64,000 bases of DNA from Neelides folsomi (Eukaryota > Arthropoda > Collembola > Neelipleona > Neelidae), in NCBI GenBank assembly GCA_034687125.1, contig JAQGBZ010000007.1, positions 372,001-436,000 on the forward strand, given 5' to 3'. Below, piece by piece: positions 40,901 to 53,147 of this stretch. The position numbers were made by a program, and so were the translations under genes. The notes below the pieces were generated by a model. The model saw only the letters and a program-made list of their open reading frames with translations, was not told the DNA's origin and made no database searches. How positions within the stretch are numbered: the first letter of the stretch is position 1; every line of letters starts with the position of its first letter.

Positions 40901-42190
40901 ACACGAATGTAAATTGTAAAATAAATATTTATACATCTACTTAATGTTAGTTAATAAATACATTATTTTGATTGAGCTCATTAAATTTTTATTTGATTTT
41001 TGAAGTCTTAATGCGCAAAACACTAAATGACTAATTTTCACAAATGCTAATGTTAAATGTTTATGCATTTAACTTACAAATTTGCTACTCTTACTGAATA
41101 TATCGATCGGAAATATTAAAAGAGTTAATTAATTGGATGTTTATTCTTTGATGTTTATTCGTGCAAGGAAGCGGAAACAGTCCTTAATTTTATGTTTAAT
41201 TATCCGAAGAGAAAAGATTAACTCGATCGAGCTTCTACAGCCCAAGTTGGAACCAAACATTAATATTGAAGCTGCCAATCCACCATTACTTTTTTAACAA
41301 AGGAAACGAAGAAACGATTCATTTGAATTTGAAGTTCTTCACCTCCAAAGTTCAACTTTCAAAATCAACTTTTCCAGTCATTCAGAGTTTTGGAAGTCTT
41401 TATGATCAACAATTCATTTTCATTTGGAACCCTCACTCACAGCTTTTAAGATGAATTTATGAAACTTTCCTCGTTAATAAAATTCAGTAAGTAAAGAGCA
41501 TAAATTTTACACCTTTATTTTGAGAGCATTATAAGCATTCAAAAAATGTGTCTTCAGTGCAAGGATATTTATATAGGTATATATTTTGGAACTTTAATAA
41601 TTTTACATATATTATGTATTAAATATTTAATCCAATTTTTGCATCATTGCCATTTTTATAAGTAATACTATTCTGATAATATATTTTACATTTTGCTGAT
41701 ATGTTCACATTATATCTATAGAGTAACTATTTACATTCATTTTTATACATTCATCATAAAAACACGTAAATGCTCCCACAGGAAACTTAAATATAAATAT
41801 AAAAATATTCATAATATATGTTAATAAAATGATTTGTCATTGAATCTACGTATCTATTTACCACATTAAAACATCCATACTAAATGTAAGTACATAGTAT
41901 TGAATACAGGAAGAAAATAAAGTTTTTAAATTCAATTTAGTCGACAATTTATCGTTATAATTTTAATTCCATTGTTGGCAATTTCATTAAATATATTAAT
42001 TTCATAATTCATATTTTGCATCATGATTATAACTTGCTTTAATTGACATGATCTCCTAAGAACATGAATTATCAATTGGCTGTGAGGCACTGGGAAAGGG
42101 CTTGTGAATTTGCGAGGAATGACGTAATGTTTATAACCTCCAAGTAAAAATATGCCGTTGGAGCATGAAGCCGATTCTATATAGGTTTAA
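32000..42190. other. Ten-kilobase stretch without a recognised gene
   Basis: Mostly AT-rich. The 34.6-37.2 kb part is richer in GC and is punctuated by many overlapping but unconvincing ORFs on both strands. A CRE cluster lies at 36.5 kb. From 37.2 to 42.1 kb I see only AT-rich DNA with short simple repeats. Distal control DNA for EGR is a reasonable guess for the GC-richer part. Confidence 0.4.
36513..36560 (+). promoter_or_regulatory. Cluster of three CRE-like sites
   Basis: TGACGTAA (36513), TGACGTGG (36529) and AGACGTCA (36553) within 48 bases, about 5.3 kb downstream of EGR. Three such words so close in noncoding DNA suggest an enhancer bound by CREB/ATF-type factors. Confidence 0.35.
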
Positions 42191-42192
42191 GC

Positions 42193-42295
42193 ATGGTTTG
42201 TTCAGGAATCCCGTGGATGGATATAACCACGATAGTTATAATATATCTTATGATATGCCAATCCTCCCCACCTGTCTGGATAACTCTTAAGAACG
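42193..42295 (+). CDS. Possible signal-peptide exon of the EGF-7TM-RING-CH gene
   Basis: ATG at 42193 opens MVCSGIPWMDITTIVIIYLM, a hydrophobic leader, then ICQSSPPVWITLKN, and ends at a good donor (G|GTGAGA) in phase 1. In-phase continuation could be at 42422 (WRSAGLKTISAMAGG). Another protein-like stretch, 42494-42720 (SDLFLQLPPNYVFDSLHF), lies in a different frame. I could not join these into one reading without a break, so the 5' end of this gene is unresolved. Confidence 0.4.
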
Positions 42296-42756
42296 GTGAG
42301 AATAATTGGAGATTGCGGAATCGAGTGGGTGGATGAGTAGATGCATACACAGGGCTTATTGGAAAACCAAAGTTATTATTTTTCCTATCAAGAACACTGA
42401 TTTAATTTTCTCTTCAATTAAAGTGAGGAAGTGGCGCAGCGCAGGTCTTAAAACGATCTCTGCCATGGCTGGTGGTTCCTCCTTTTCCCAAATAAGTTAA
42501 TCCCCTATGGGTCCATCATCATGATCCCTTGGATCTTGTGAGGAAAAAGTCAAGGGTCAACCTTCAACCTCCCTTCGACCTCACCATCGAGGGACGGAGT
42601 GACCTCTTCCTTCAACTTCCTCCCAATTACGTCTTCGACTCCCTTCATTTCGCTGACGAGAGTTCTCTTTGTGTGTCTTGGTTTCTCTCTAAATTAATGG
42701 AATTTCATCCCAAGTCCTCGATGTGATTCCATTGTTCGACCACACATGCTGAGCAG

Positions 42757-45700
42757 ATTTTCCTAACCATACAAATCTTATCTGTGCTGGCTTTAAGTCG
42801 AAGGGACTTGATGGTCTTACAAAGCGCGGTCGAGGACGACCTCACAATTATCTAATGGCGAATTATTTTCATGGGTTCTATTCTGATCTGATTCGGGGAA
42901 TGTGTGAAGCCAATTGTTCTGGACATGGGGACTGTCTCAATGGAACTTGCTTCTGCGAGGTAAATCACTTATTTCTTAATATTTAAATTCCTAAAGATAA
43001 AAAGTGAACAAGGAAAACTAATTTGATCAGATTGAACAAAAGACTTTGAGAAGAACATGATCGAGATGAACTCTTTGATCTTCGAATTACAAATACAAGA
43101 GAAAAGTTCAATCGAAGAATTTGTATAATTTGATTCAACTTTTCCAAAAATCCCTGGAAAAGTTTTAATGCAAAATATTTTCATTTCCACTTTTTTGTAT
43201 GGTGAAATGGAAAGGTTTTGAAATACGAGCTCACTTCGATGATGACTTCTCAAATTACTCTTTAACTTTAAATAATATTCCAATAAGTAATATGAACCTT
43301 ATTTAAAAATTAAATGAAACTGAAAGGGAATTGCCCTTTTATTTTTTAATACTTACTTTTATTACTTTTTATTTATTTACTCACATTACATTTCCCATTC
43401 ATTAAGGACATGTGTCACTGAACGAGTGCAAGTGTCCTTAATGGTCCATTCCATGTATGTGGAATAAAAGTATTTAAATTAAATGTAAAACTCTCCAAGT
43501 TCACAACAACTTATAATACAAATTCCAAGAAATGAATAAATATTTAAATAATGATCCGACCTTCATTTCTCTTCCAGATCAAATTCTCGGGAGCAGAGTG
43601 CGGAGGAACGAACATCAATTACCACATGAGCCTCGCTTCAATGTATTTAGTTGTCGCTCTCGTCACGTTTTGCCAACTCTTGATCTCGGTGGCTATGTCA
43701 TGCAAACAAGTCGGAAAGGGGAACAGGATCCGGGAAGCGTTCAGACCAACCACTCCGAAGGCCATTTACGCCATCGTCTTCGTTGCAGCCTCCATGAGAG
43801 CAGCCTATTTTGCTGCCTCTGTAAGTGCCCGAGGAATTGAAAGTTAATTGAGCAACCAGCTGATTGGGATTTATTTTAGGCAACCCTTGCGGGCGACTGG
43901 CTCGTTAGCCTTCTCAGTGCGTACTATCCGCTCCTCCTTACAGGATCCTCACTCATTGTTTGTTTCTGGGCAGAGGTTAAATATTACACTTTTATAACTA
44001 CCATCCCATTTTAAATTTGGTACTTGATTAAATAAATTTTGGATTTGTTTGGGTAGATATTTCACCTTCGAAATGTATGTTTCGAATCACATCGTTTCCT
44101 ATCAAAGTCATTTCTTGGATTCCTCGCTTTTAATGTTGTTACCTATTCGTTGCTTTTGGCACAACTCCTCCTGGTTCTCGCTAACAGTGACGAGCAAGAA
44201 AAAGTAAGCAAATATATCATCGTATTTTATTCTAATTTAATTTTTACAATAGGTGTATTATGTAGCATAATATGAGTATTGCGATTTATTTTAATATTCA
44301 GTAATAACAATGAACAATTTTATGGAACAGAGTTACTACTTGAATGTATTTAATGGATGCTATGCTGTACTCCTCCTCATTGTCGTCATCTTTTTCCTCA
44401 TTTACGGAGTAGAGGTGTATTTTAAGGTATAGCTTCTTTTTTAAATCTTACTCTTTTTTATGAAATATTATAAAGCGTAATTTTTAATACCAACAATCCA
44501 CATATAAATACTTACAAATTACCAAACGTAATCTTGTAATTAAGATAATTAGCATTATTATTAATGTAAGTTGACTCACATTTATAAGCATTTGTTTTAT
44601 ATACTTTATAGTGTAAATATATTGCACAAATCGAATATGAATATTACTCTTCGATGGAAAGAGCAATTTTGGTGCCTTTTGATTAAACAATATGAGTTTG
44701 AATAATAAACGTTTGACGTTTTGCGATTATGCTTTGAGTTATTATACGATTGGTCAATATATTAATATACTGATCCAAATGCACTTTTTAAAGTTTATTA
44801 AATATTAACATGATTTGTAATCAACTAACATTGTTTTACAGATTCGGGGAGGATTTTTGCTATTGAGTCCAAATAAGAGGAACGGAGATTCATATGCCAA
44901 AACAGACACCATGGCACTCGTTTCTGGACAAAAGGCATGAGCATTTTATAAAGTTTTTAGAATTGTGTAATTGCTATTTCTAGTTTTTTGCATTAAATGA
45001 CTCGAGGAATTTTTTAAAAGTATTTAAATGCTTCAAGCGCATGAAAGAAGACTTTGTCCTATTCTATGCCATGCATACTAATACACATTATTTAATTATT
45101 TGTTATATATCTTAGATAATAAGGATATATCTTAGATATAATATAAATCCTTACTGTTTTAAATTTATTATGTATCCACTGGTCAATCAAATTATCTTTG
45201 AAATATAAAAGTTGTTTTTTAATTTACCCAACCCAATCTAATAGCATTGTTTATTTATTTTTTAATGATAACATGTTATTATATTAGCAGTTGGGTTGAT
45301 TGAATTTAAATTATTAATTCTAAACTCCCTATAATATTAAATCTGATTAAGTTTTTCAATGTCAATTCAAGTCAGTTTATTTGTGTATTATAATAGAAAA
45401 TTATATGAAATTATTTATTGCGGTCAATACTAACTGTTTGAATTGTATTGACATTAGCTTTGCGGAAGCTCTCAACCAGTCAATACATCACAGCTTAACC
45501 AGTCCAGACTTGGACTCATTTCTCAGGCTTCCATGCTCCTTGTCACAGTCGTTTTTATTTTATCTGATATACTTGGAGAATTTTGGAAAAGCAAGTAAGT
45601 TTGTAGTTTTAATTCAGAAATTATCCATACATAATTTTCACATATTGAATATTTGAAATTAAAATGAGATAATGTTTATAGGGTGAGAGTGGAAAGTCGA

Positions 45701-46650
45701 AATTACCACGACATTATATTTCGGGTTGTCGAAATTGGAGCAGCCCTTTGGTTCCCATGCGTTCTTTGGAATGTCAATCGACCTGAACAACTTTGGATTT
45801 TAAATCCGAAAAAGATTCTGAAAGCAAATACCAAAACGACAGCCATTGTGGAGAAGCAAAAGGATTTACTTCTCAGTCAGCATGATTCTGAAGGGGCCGG
45901 GGCCGATTGTCAAGACGAGAATTTGAGTCTTTCGGAAGGAAATGTTGGTTGTTACTTTTGCTACGACCCTGAAAGATCTGATGCTGGTCCACTCATTCAA
46001 CCTTGCGCATGTCGAGGTGACGTCGCCACGGTTCATCATGATTGTCTTCGACGTTGGCTACTTCAAGTTAGTCCCAATAATCATGAACAAAATGCAAAAG
46101 ATCATAACTTTTTACATTTTGAGTATTTAATATTTTAATGGAATTAAATGAAATATTTTGAATCTTGTCAATTTAGATTGCAGCAGAGAATCAAACAACA
46201 AGCTGCACTGTTTGTAAAACTCCGTACAAACTTGAACGAGAGAAATCATTGAGTTGGTCGGCTTGTTCGGATGTTTCTGCTTCTCATTGGCTTCGCTTTT
46301 CCCTTATGGTGGCTGCAATTTCTGGAATTTTTATGTCGACCTGGGCCCTTTGTCATATTTTGCCCACAGCTCCATATCGAATTCTCGTCGTCGGATTTGC
46401 ACTCATTGGGACTTACATTATCGCAAAGTGAGAATCTTTATTAATTTGCACATTTTCTATTTATATAATTTTTAATTTCTTATATTAACTTTTACACATT
46501 TCTTATAGATTGTTCTATATGTGATTTTATATACTTATTTTCAGATTTCTTGGACAAAATACTTTTTCGGCGTATCAGCAGGCCAAAGTTTCTTCTGTTA
46601 AAATCATCTCGAGGGACAACGAGGAAGTGGCTTTAGAAACAAAGATCTAA
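42757..46650 (+). CDS. EGF-like, seven-pass membrane protein with C-terminal RING-CH domain
   Basis: Supported exons: 42757..42959, 43578..43820, 43880..43975, 44057..44203, 44331..44426, 44842..44934, 45458..45594, 45682..46066, 46177..46427, 46545..46650; the 5' end is unresolved. Order: extracellular segment (CAGFKSKGLDGLTKRGRGRP), one EGF-like knot (CEANCSGHGDCLNGTCFCE), about seven hydrophobic helices, then a cytosolic RING-CH (45950-46225) with CYFC, CAC, HHDC, CTVC zinc ligands in C4HC3 order, two more helices (VAAISGIFMSTWALCHIL) and a short tail. RING-CH domains recruit E2 enzymes, so a membrane ubiquitin ligase is likely; the substrate is unknown. The 44842 exon either ends at an in-frame TGA (44938), giving a five-helix form without the RING, or uses a GC donor at 44935 to join 45458 in phase 0. 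I do not recognise a named family for the whole protein. Confidence 0.75.
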
Positions 46651-48918
46651 AATCTTAATTTACTCTTTCCAAACTGTGATACGTCCGTTGCTCTTATGTT
46701 TTCTTTATTCAATTAACATAAATCCGGTGAATTAATTGTTGATTACTCACTAGTGATGCCACGATACCTGATGATCTTTTTTATTATATTTTATTTGTTT
46801 AATTTAAGCGTTAATAAGAATTCAAATTCACGTTTAATCCAAAGTTAATAATGGAAAACAAAGACTAGATGATATATTTAAGAATATATTTCCGTTAACG
46901 ATAATCTATTTATTGTTGAATTTTAACGATTAAACATATACATCATCTTTTTCTTGTAATACTAACTATAATTGTAATTATAATTGTAATCTTGTAATAT
47001 TACTATATATTGCACTTTGGAAAAGAATAATTTCACTTCGGGTTTCAACTTTGGAAGAGCCAAAATGTGCCCAAAAATTAATAACATGCACAAATTAGTT
47101 AATACCATGTATGTGCTATATCTTACATATTACCATTTTCCTCAATCTTTTATAGGCATCACAGTAGCTTCTTATAATATCTCCTTATAATAAAGCTTTA
47201 TAAGATCCTTTTTCTAGTTAAACTTTGAGTGGTAATTAAATTTTTAATGGATCTGACTGAAGCCAAGTTTCGTTAATGCACAGTAATAAGAGGTGTATCG
47301 ATATACTTAGATCTTTGTCCAGAGTTTTTGACTTTCCTAAATAGAAAACTTTTGTAGATCTAATAATTAAAATATATAGATGATAAAACTCCTTTAAATG
47401 TCTATATATTTAATATTCGCAAAATTATGCAATGTGGTTAGGAACTCTCTGAGTAACAAAAATTATTCTTTTCTGTTAAATATTTGTATTGGGAAGATGT
47501 ATGTTAAACTATTTGAGCGTTTTCGCTCCAAACAAATCAAAACAGTACATATTAAATAATTATTTGTCCATTAAATAATTAAATACAATATGTAATTACA
47601 TCATACATACAAATACTATGTAGGTGTCGTTTTCATAATCGGTAAAAAGTTTTCCTAATAGCTATATATGGTTAGATATATTAGAATTGAATTGATACGT
47701 AGATAGATATTTAGCATACATACATATATCGTTATTTCGATCCGCGATATAAAAAATGGTAAGAAATTACCCATTTACATTTTTACCATGTGAGAGGAAA
47801 GTCAAAAACGGAATGAGCTAAATCAATAATAAATCAGTGAGTTTTTGATGGTCAAGCACATATTTATAACTATTATCGCTACAAGATTGTAATTTATGTG
47901 GTCGTTTATTAGGTCATTAATATAAGATTAGTTACATAGTTGGATCAAATACCAAAGGGTTGGATAGAATAGAAGTAATATGGCCAGGTCTTTGACTTTT
48001 AACTTCATCCTCATTCTTCCAGCAAAGAAAATACATAAAAGCATGTTTAACGAGTGCTTATTTGCACACGGTGTGGTTAAGTTTAAGACTATTAAGGTTG
48101 AAGAAATTTAACCTTTATTATTTTTTAATTAAAATGGAGAATAAAATATCTTATTTATTGTGTTTGTAAACAATTATTATATATACTACAGGTCAGTTTT
48201 AATCAGTTTTCTGTTCATATTAATCTCCTTTTCTTTAATGGATGTTTTAAAATTTTAATCAAGATGCTATAAGGGTTTAATACAGTTTAGTATAAACTGA
48301 TATTGTTTTATAGCCAAGTATAGAATATTGTTAAAACTACAGTACACCTTTCCACTAATAGACTTGCAGAAAATTTAATTCTTTTTATTTAATATGTGTA
48401 ATATGTAAAATCCAAAGCCAAGGAATTGAGATGATAATAAATCTTACACCCATAATATATAAAAGGAATATATACATATTATATATATTTAGTTAAATTC
48501 AGGATGTTATGAGCCTTCCTTTGTTCTATTCGAGTTATGTGGATGTAAGACATTCACTCGCCAGTTCATTTGTGCTTGTCAAAGTGATAACGTGATAAGT
48601 CATTCCTCACGTCAATTCTCTAAAGCGAGAATCTTTGTCGTTGAATAAAAGTATTTGTTGTCCTTTAACCACAATTAATACAGTTCCCTCATTTCAGCAC
48701 GAAGTAAGTTAAGTTCATCATCACCAATTAATAATCATCTTTCCGCAATATATAATGTTCCTTTGAGTGGATTGAAAGTGATATCGTGAACCGTGATATC
48801 GAAATGCATGAGTTATATTACACAGACAGACACACAACTAATAATGGTGTCAAGAAGGCACAAAATTAAAGTTGGTTAACATTTTTATAAAATGTTACCA
48901 AATCCATACTATGCATAG
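46651..48918. other. Intergenic DNA, no gene seen
   Basis: AT-rich with runs such as repeated TAATTGTAAT near 46970 and CATACATA tracts near 47720. No ORF resembling the missing RalGPS PH domain was found on the minus strand here. Confidence 0.5.
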
Positions 48919-49759
48919 TATTTATTACATAGCTATGTATTCTAATCTTTGATGACCATACACATTATATGCAATACATTTGTGTCGGATGGGGGTTCGA
49001 GCAACAAAGATTTCTTGTAATTGTCGTCTTCAACAAACTTGATGAGTTCATCGATGTAGCGGCAAGATTGTAAATTTGCTATTAAAGTCCTGTTTTTTTG
49101 GAAGATACCAATAGCTCGACTCTGTTTGATAGATGGAAATTATCCGAAATATGTAATTGGCAGACGAATTCTCCTTCAAATTGCATGGATTCGCCATGGT
49201 CAAATACTCAATGTCAGTCAGATATACCGCTAAAATAGACAATGGTTAAGTATTTTCAAACATAGGTTTATTATAGATTCATATTAGCTATTTAAGAAAT
49301 GGTATGCTACCGATATGTGGAACACATGGAAATTTGAGTTATTTATTACATAGCTATGTAATCCTTGGTGAACACACACATTATATGCAAATACATTTGT
49401 GCGGAGACGGTATGTCGGATGGGGGTTCGAGCAACAAAGATTTCTTGTAATTGTCGTCTTCAACAAACTTGATGAGTTCATCGATGTAGCGGCAAGATTG
49501 TAAATTTGCTATTAAAGTCCTGTTTTTTGGAAGATGCGAATAGCTCGACTCTGTTTGATAGGTGGTAATTATCCGAAATATGTTATTGGCAGACGAATTC
49601 TCCTTCAAATTGCAAGATGGATTCGCCATGGTCAGATACAAAAGATCAGTCAGATATACCGCTAAAATAGACAATGGTCAAGTATTTTCAAACATAGGTT
49701 TATTATAGATTCATAAGAAATGGTATGCTACCGATATGAGGAACACATGGAAATTTGAG
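48919..49759. repeat. Tandem duplication of the RalGPS last-exon region
   Basis: Unit A 48919-49338 (420 bp) and unit B 49339-49759 (421 bp) are direct copies with few differences. Each carries the end of the penultimate coding exon, the following intron and the last exon. Small indels distinguish them: about 13 bases only in B near 49400 and about 12 only in A near 49290. Confidence 0.85.
48967..49229 (-). pseudogene. Duplicated RalGPS last exon, frameshifted copy
   Basis: Matches the intact copy at 49381..49661 including its acceptor. It lacks one Ser codon and has one extra A in the A-run after CATCTTCC-type sequence on the coding strand, so the frame runs into a stop at 49048 after [16 protein letters not shown]. 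If spliced in instead of the intact copy it would truncate the product; decay is the simplest reading. Confidence 0.7.
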
Positions 49760-50837
49760 AGTATCCAAATGCTCCCTCAATTTCGAAAAGTTGTCTTGTT
49801 CTGAGAAAATCTCTGCGTACTTATCGATTAAGTTTTTCTCTTTCTTTGTTACAAACGCCCACGTTTGACTCAGTCTAATAATAATATGTGGTTTTACATT
49901 TTAGTTGAAATTAAAGTAAATTATTTATTGAATAATTAAATTTAATTTAATAAGGACTTACCGGTACAAAGAGGCACATCTGAGCGCAGAAATAATGGCA
50001 AAGAGAGATAGTAAATTATTAAGCTCGTAGAGACGCTTCGAAATTTTGAGAAAATGTGAAATGACTTCAGCTCTTGCCTTCGGAGTATCCTGGTTAAGAA
50101 CTTCTTCAACAGTCCAAAAACTCACCTTGAGTACAATAATAATTTAGTTAATTTCAATTTTTAATCAGTCTTATTTTATTACAAAGGCTCTAAGAGATAT
50201 TTTAAGTTCAACGTTATTGTGATGTAATTTAATCTTACATGATTAAAGCGACGAGTATAAGCAACGATATTTGGAGCAATCTGCTCTTTGTTCTTTTTAA
50301 CCCATCCGCATGAAATGAGTTCTTCGAGGTCAATCAATCCAAAAAGCTCAAAGTCAATATGTGTAAGTTGGATGGCAAGCTCTTCTGTTTGAAAACTCAA
50401 GGCTACAAACGGTGTTGCATTTAATTTAGGCAGTGAGCTAAAAAATAATCAATCAAATAATTGTTGTCAAATAAAATATCTGAATTATCAATCAATTCAA
50501 TTTTTGAATAGTCAAATAATGTACATATAAATACTATTAAGTATCTATCAATTTTAAGAGATTATTTAACTAACCGGGTGCTGAAAGTCTTTTTGGGTGT
50601 CCTTGGTTGTTGATCTTGATCGTCTTGAGAGTCGAAACAAGACATTTTTCTGAATCCTCGCGCTGACTATTAATAATAAATAAAATCAATAATATTGTTT
50701 AAATTTGAGTAGATTGAGTACTCGTACAATTAATATAGATAGATGATCAGTGTTGTATAATAAATGTTAAAACTTACTTGACTAGGGATGAAAGAAGATT
50801 CCCTTGGAATTTCAGTATATCTTCCTAATGATGACAT
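49381..50837 (-). CDS. RalGPS-like Ral guanine nucleotide exchange factor (RasGEF domain only)
   Basis: Six coding exons in transcript order: 50837..50778, 50666..50575, 50437..50239, 50125..49962, 49874..49732, 49661..49381; 939 nt, 312 residues. The RasGEF (CDC25) domain fills about residues 55-300: [78 protein letters not shown], and [22 protein letters not shown]. These match RalGPS1/2 ([29 protein letters not shown]) better than SOS or RasGRF. Such proteins load GTP on RalA/B. Vertebrate RalGPS continues with a PxxP segment and a PH domain that anchors it to membrane; here a stop follows SPHKCICI and no PH exon was found. A further, noncoding 5' exon probably ends at 51249 (AG|GTGAGT on the minus strand). 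Confidence 0.85.
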
Positions 50838-51248
50838 TAACTGTAGAGTATTATTTCCTTCCTTGATTCAGCGTATTCATATTGGAGATTCCCATTAAAA
50901 ATTATTATAATAAAGAGATTATTCAATCGAGATTCAATTCCAATTTCAATCAGAATTCTGTGGCAAACAATTAAATCCAATTAAGAGTCATATAAATAAA
51001 AAAATCTCCAATAGAAATACTTTAACAATTTTCAAAACCTGAAATTCCACTTTCTTTCGAAAAAGAGAAAATGAAAACGAAAGAAAAATGAATTTCGTTT
51101 CTTGAGTATTAAAACGCAAACTTTGGGGGTAGAATCAACGATTATATAATTTAAAGGCTTGTAATATAATGGTTAATCTCTTGAAATTACTAAAATTTAA
51201 TTGTAGTTAAAGTTTTAACTGATTTAAAATCGAGGAAGTTTAACTCAC

Positions 51249-51340
51249 CTTGAGATCTTTCTCTGGCTCTTTCTCTCTGTGTATTTTATGAAATGATTTG
51301 GAAGCTCTCTGATTGATTGAGAGGCAAAGGAGATGAGGGC
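51249..51340 (-). other. Probable 5' untranslated exon of the RalGPS-like gene
   Basis: On the minus strand, AGATCTCAAG is followed by GTGAGT at 51248-51243, an excellent donor, upstream of the first coding exon. The 5' limit is not defined. Confidence 0.4.
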
Positions 51341-51560
51341 AGGTTATAGGGCAAGGCTACATTTCATTTCCCTTTAGTTGGAAACGTGTAAATATAAATA
51401 AACCCAATTGGCACCTAAATTTATCTTTAAATCCCTTCCTAATCCGCCTATGCTCACTCTCCTCTCTTATACAACTAGCCAAATATATCTTAAACACGAT
51501 TATGATTATTATAACTAGTAGAAAGAACTACAGGTATATACCATTATAATTATAAATACT

Positions 51561-51992
51561 TACAGTAAAAGCTCAAATAGATCGCGGGGGCTCAAATAGA
51601 ACGCGGGTTCAAATAGAGCGCGGGGGTAAAAATAAATTCTGTGAATAGAACGTTGGGCTCAATTACAACGCGGGTCTCCTCTCAAATATACCAGCGAATG
51701 TATATTATACGTGTGCAACCATTCTTTAACATACTTAACATTCAAATATAGTTCAAAATTACTAATGATTTCACTTAATTCAGATAAATGTTAGATTTAA
51801 AGTGAAACATCACCAATAAATCATTGAATTTAAACTTAAAACTCTTAAATTTATCTTTCTATTTAGAGATAAAATAATTTTATTTAAATACAACGCGGGA
51901 CTCGAATAGAACGTGGGTTCAATTAGAGCGCGGGGGGGTAAAACAAATTCTGCGAATAGAGTGCGGGGCGCTCTATTTGAGCTATTACTGTA
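51561..51992. mobile_element. 432-bp inverted-repeat element with GCGCGGG-rich subterminal blocks
   Basis: Left end TACAGTAAAAGCTCAAATAG and right end (complement) TACAGTAATAGCTCAAATAG match at 19 of 20 bases. A block of about 60 bp containing AATAGAACG(C/T)GGGTTCAA, TAGAGCGCGGGGG and AAATTCTG lies at 51591-51650 and again, same orientation, at 51901-51960. AT-rich middle, no ORF. The CAGTA tips flanked by TA are like pogo/Tigger elements. Confidence 0.65.
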
Positions 51993-53138
51993 TTATAGTT
52001 TACCGTGTATGCATTTGTATGTAATATATATTGGAATATATTGGAATTTGGAATAGATGTTCATCTACCTGTTCTTTTTCTTTATTCCATGGGTGTATTA
52101 CATAAATTATTCGTTAAAGTGATCCCCTAGATGCTGCTTGACCCTAAACCCGAAATCACCCGGTCCCCACCCAAAGCAAAGATTCAACCGAATAAAATCC
52201 AATGATCCAAACTTTGATTTTGAACCTAATTAATTATGGAATACTATTATATAACGTTTTAGTTGTATAATAAATATAATTTTTAATCTAAATATGATTA
52301 TTGTGAGTATCCTTATCTATACTAGATATAATATTAATTACAAATAAGTCAAATAACTAGGTAAATCCACATTATTGGAGACAATTTTTGTGTTTCTCCT
52401 AACATTTATTAGCATCATGGGTATATGCATTATTGGCTAGAATGTTGTAGACAAATACAATTTAGCTAAACAAATAAATGTAAACCTTTTAATGATGGTA
52501 TTTTTAATTAAGATTTTGGTTTATTACAGTTTTTACCTTTTTACCTATTGCTCATTTTCCGATAGATTTAAACTTTTAAAGAAATTTTCAGTTTTATGAT
52601 ACATATGCACATATGCTGCTAATCGTAAGATTAAATTGATCAAAAGTACGAGGGTGGAGAAAGCAAATATACACCTACATATTTATGTTGACGTTATTTC
52701 TGTGCCATATCTTTTATAAATTGTTAAATATATTGCTATTTTAGGATGAAAATATACCTATATATTTTGCTTCAGTACATAAATAAGTATGAGTATAGTA
52801 TCGATAGTAAGAACAAGTAATAGTCAAAAAACGATCAACGTTTTGTTCATTCACTTCCTTTTTTATATGCTATCGACCCTTAAAGAAAGGTTTTTAGAAT
52901 GAAAGGAGTAAAAGATTTCTTCTCCATACTTTTGATTAAATGATGTTCTATTTTGATGGAAAGAGCTTGGGCAAACAAAAGAGAAGACAACACTCGATGA
53001 AACAACGATGATGGGTCTATAAATCAGAGATGGGTCACTGATTTTAAAAGCAAGTAATCCATTTTATTTCACATAAGTTCCTGACATTTTCTCAAAGTAC
53101 TTCAGAAGTTTCAATCAACCGAATTACTTTTCCCTTAC

Positions 53139-53147
53139 TATAAAAAG
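53139..53147 (+). promoter_or_regulatory. TATA box of the AKH/RPCH gene
   Basis: TATAAAAAG, followed about 30 bases later by pyrimidine-rich TCATTCTTCC where transcription may begin. A short noncoding first exon would then end at 53233 before GTAAGT; its intron ends TTTAG immediately before the start codon. Confidence 0.6.

Noticed and set aside
42750-42752. In-frame TGA before ADFPNHTNLICAG as a possible selenocysteine codon
   Set aside because: A good AG acceptor at 42755-42756 explains the frame change more simply, and no reason for a selenoprotein here was seen.
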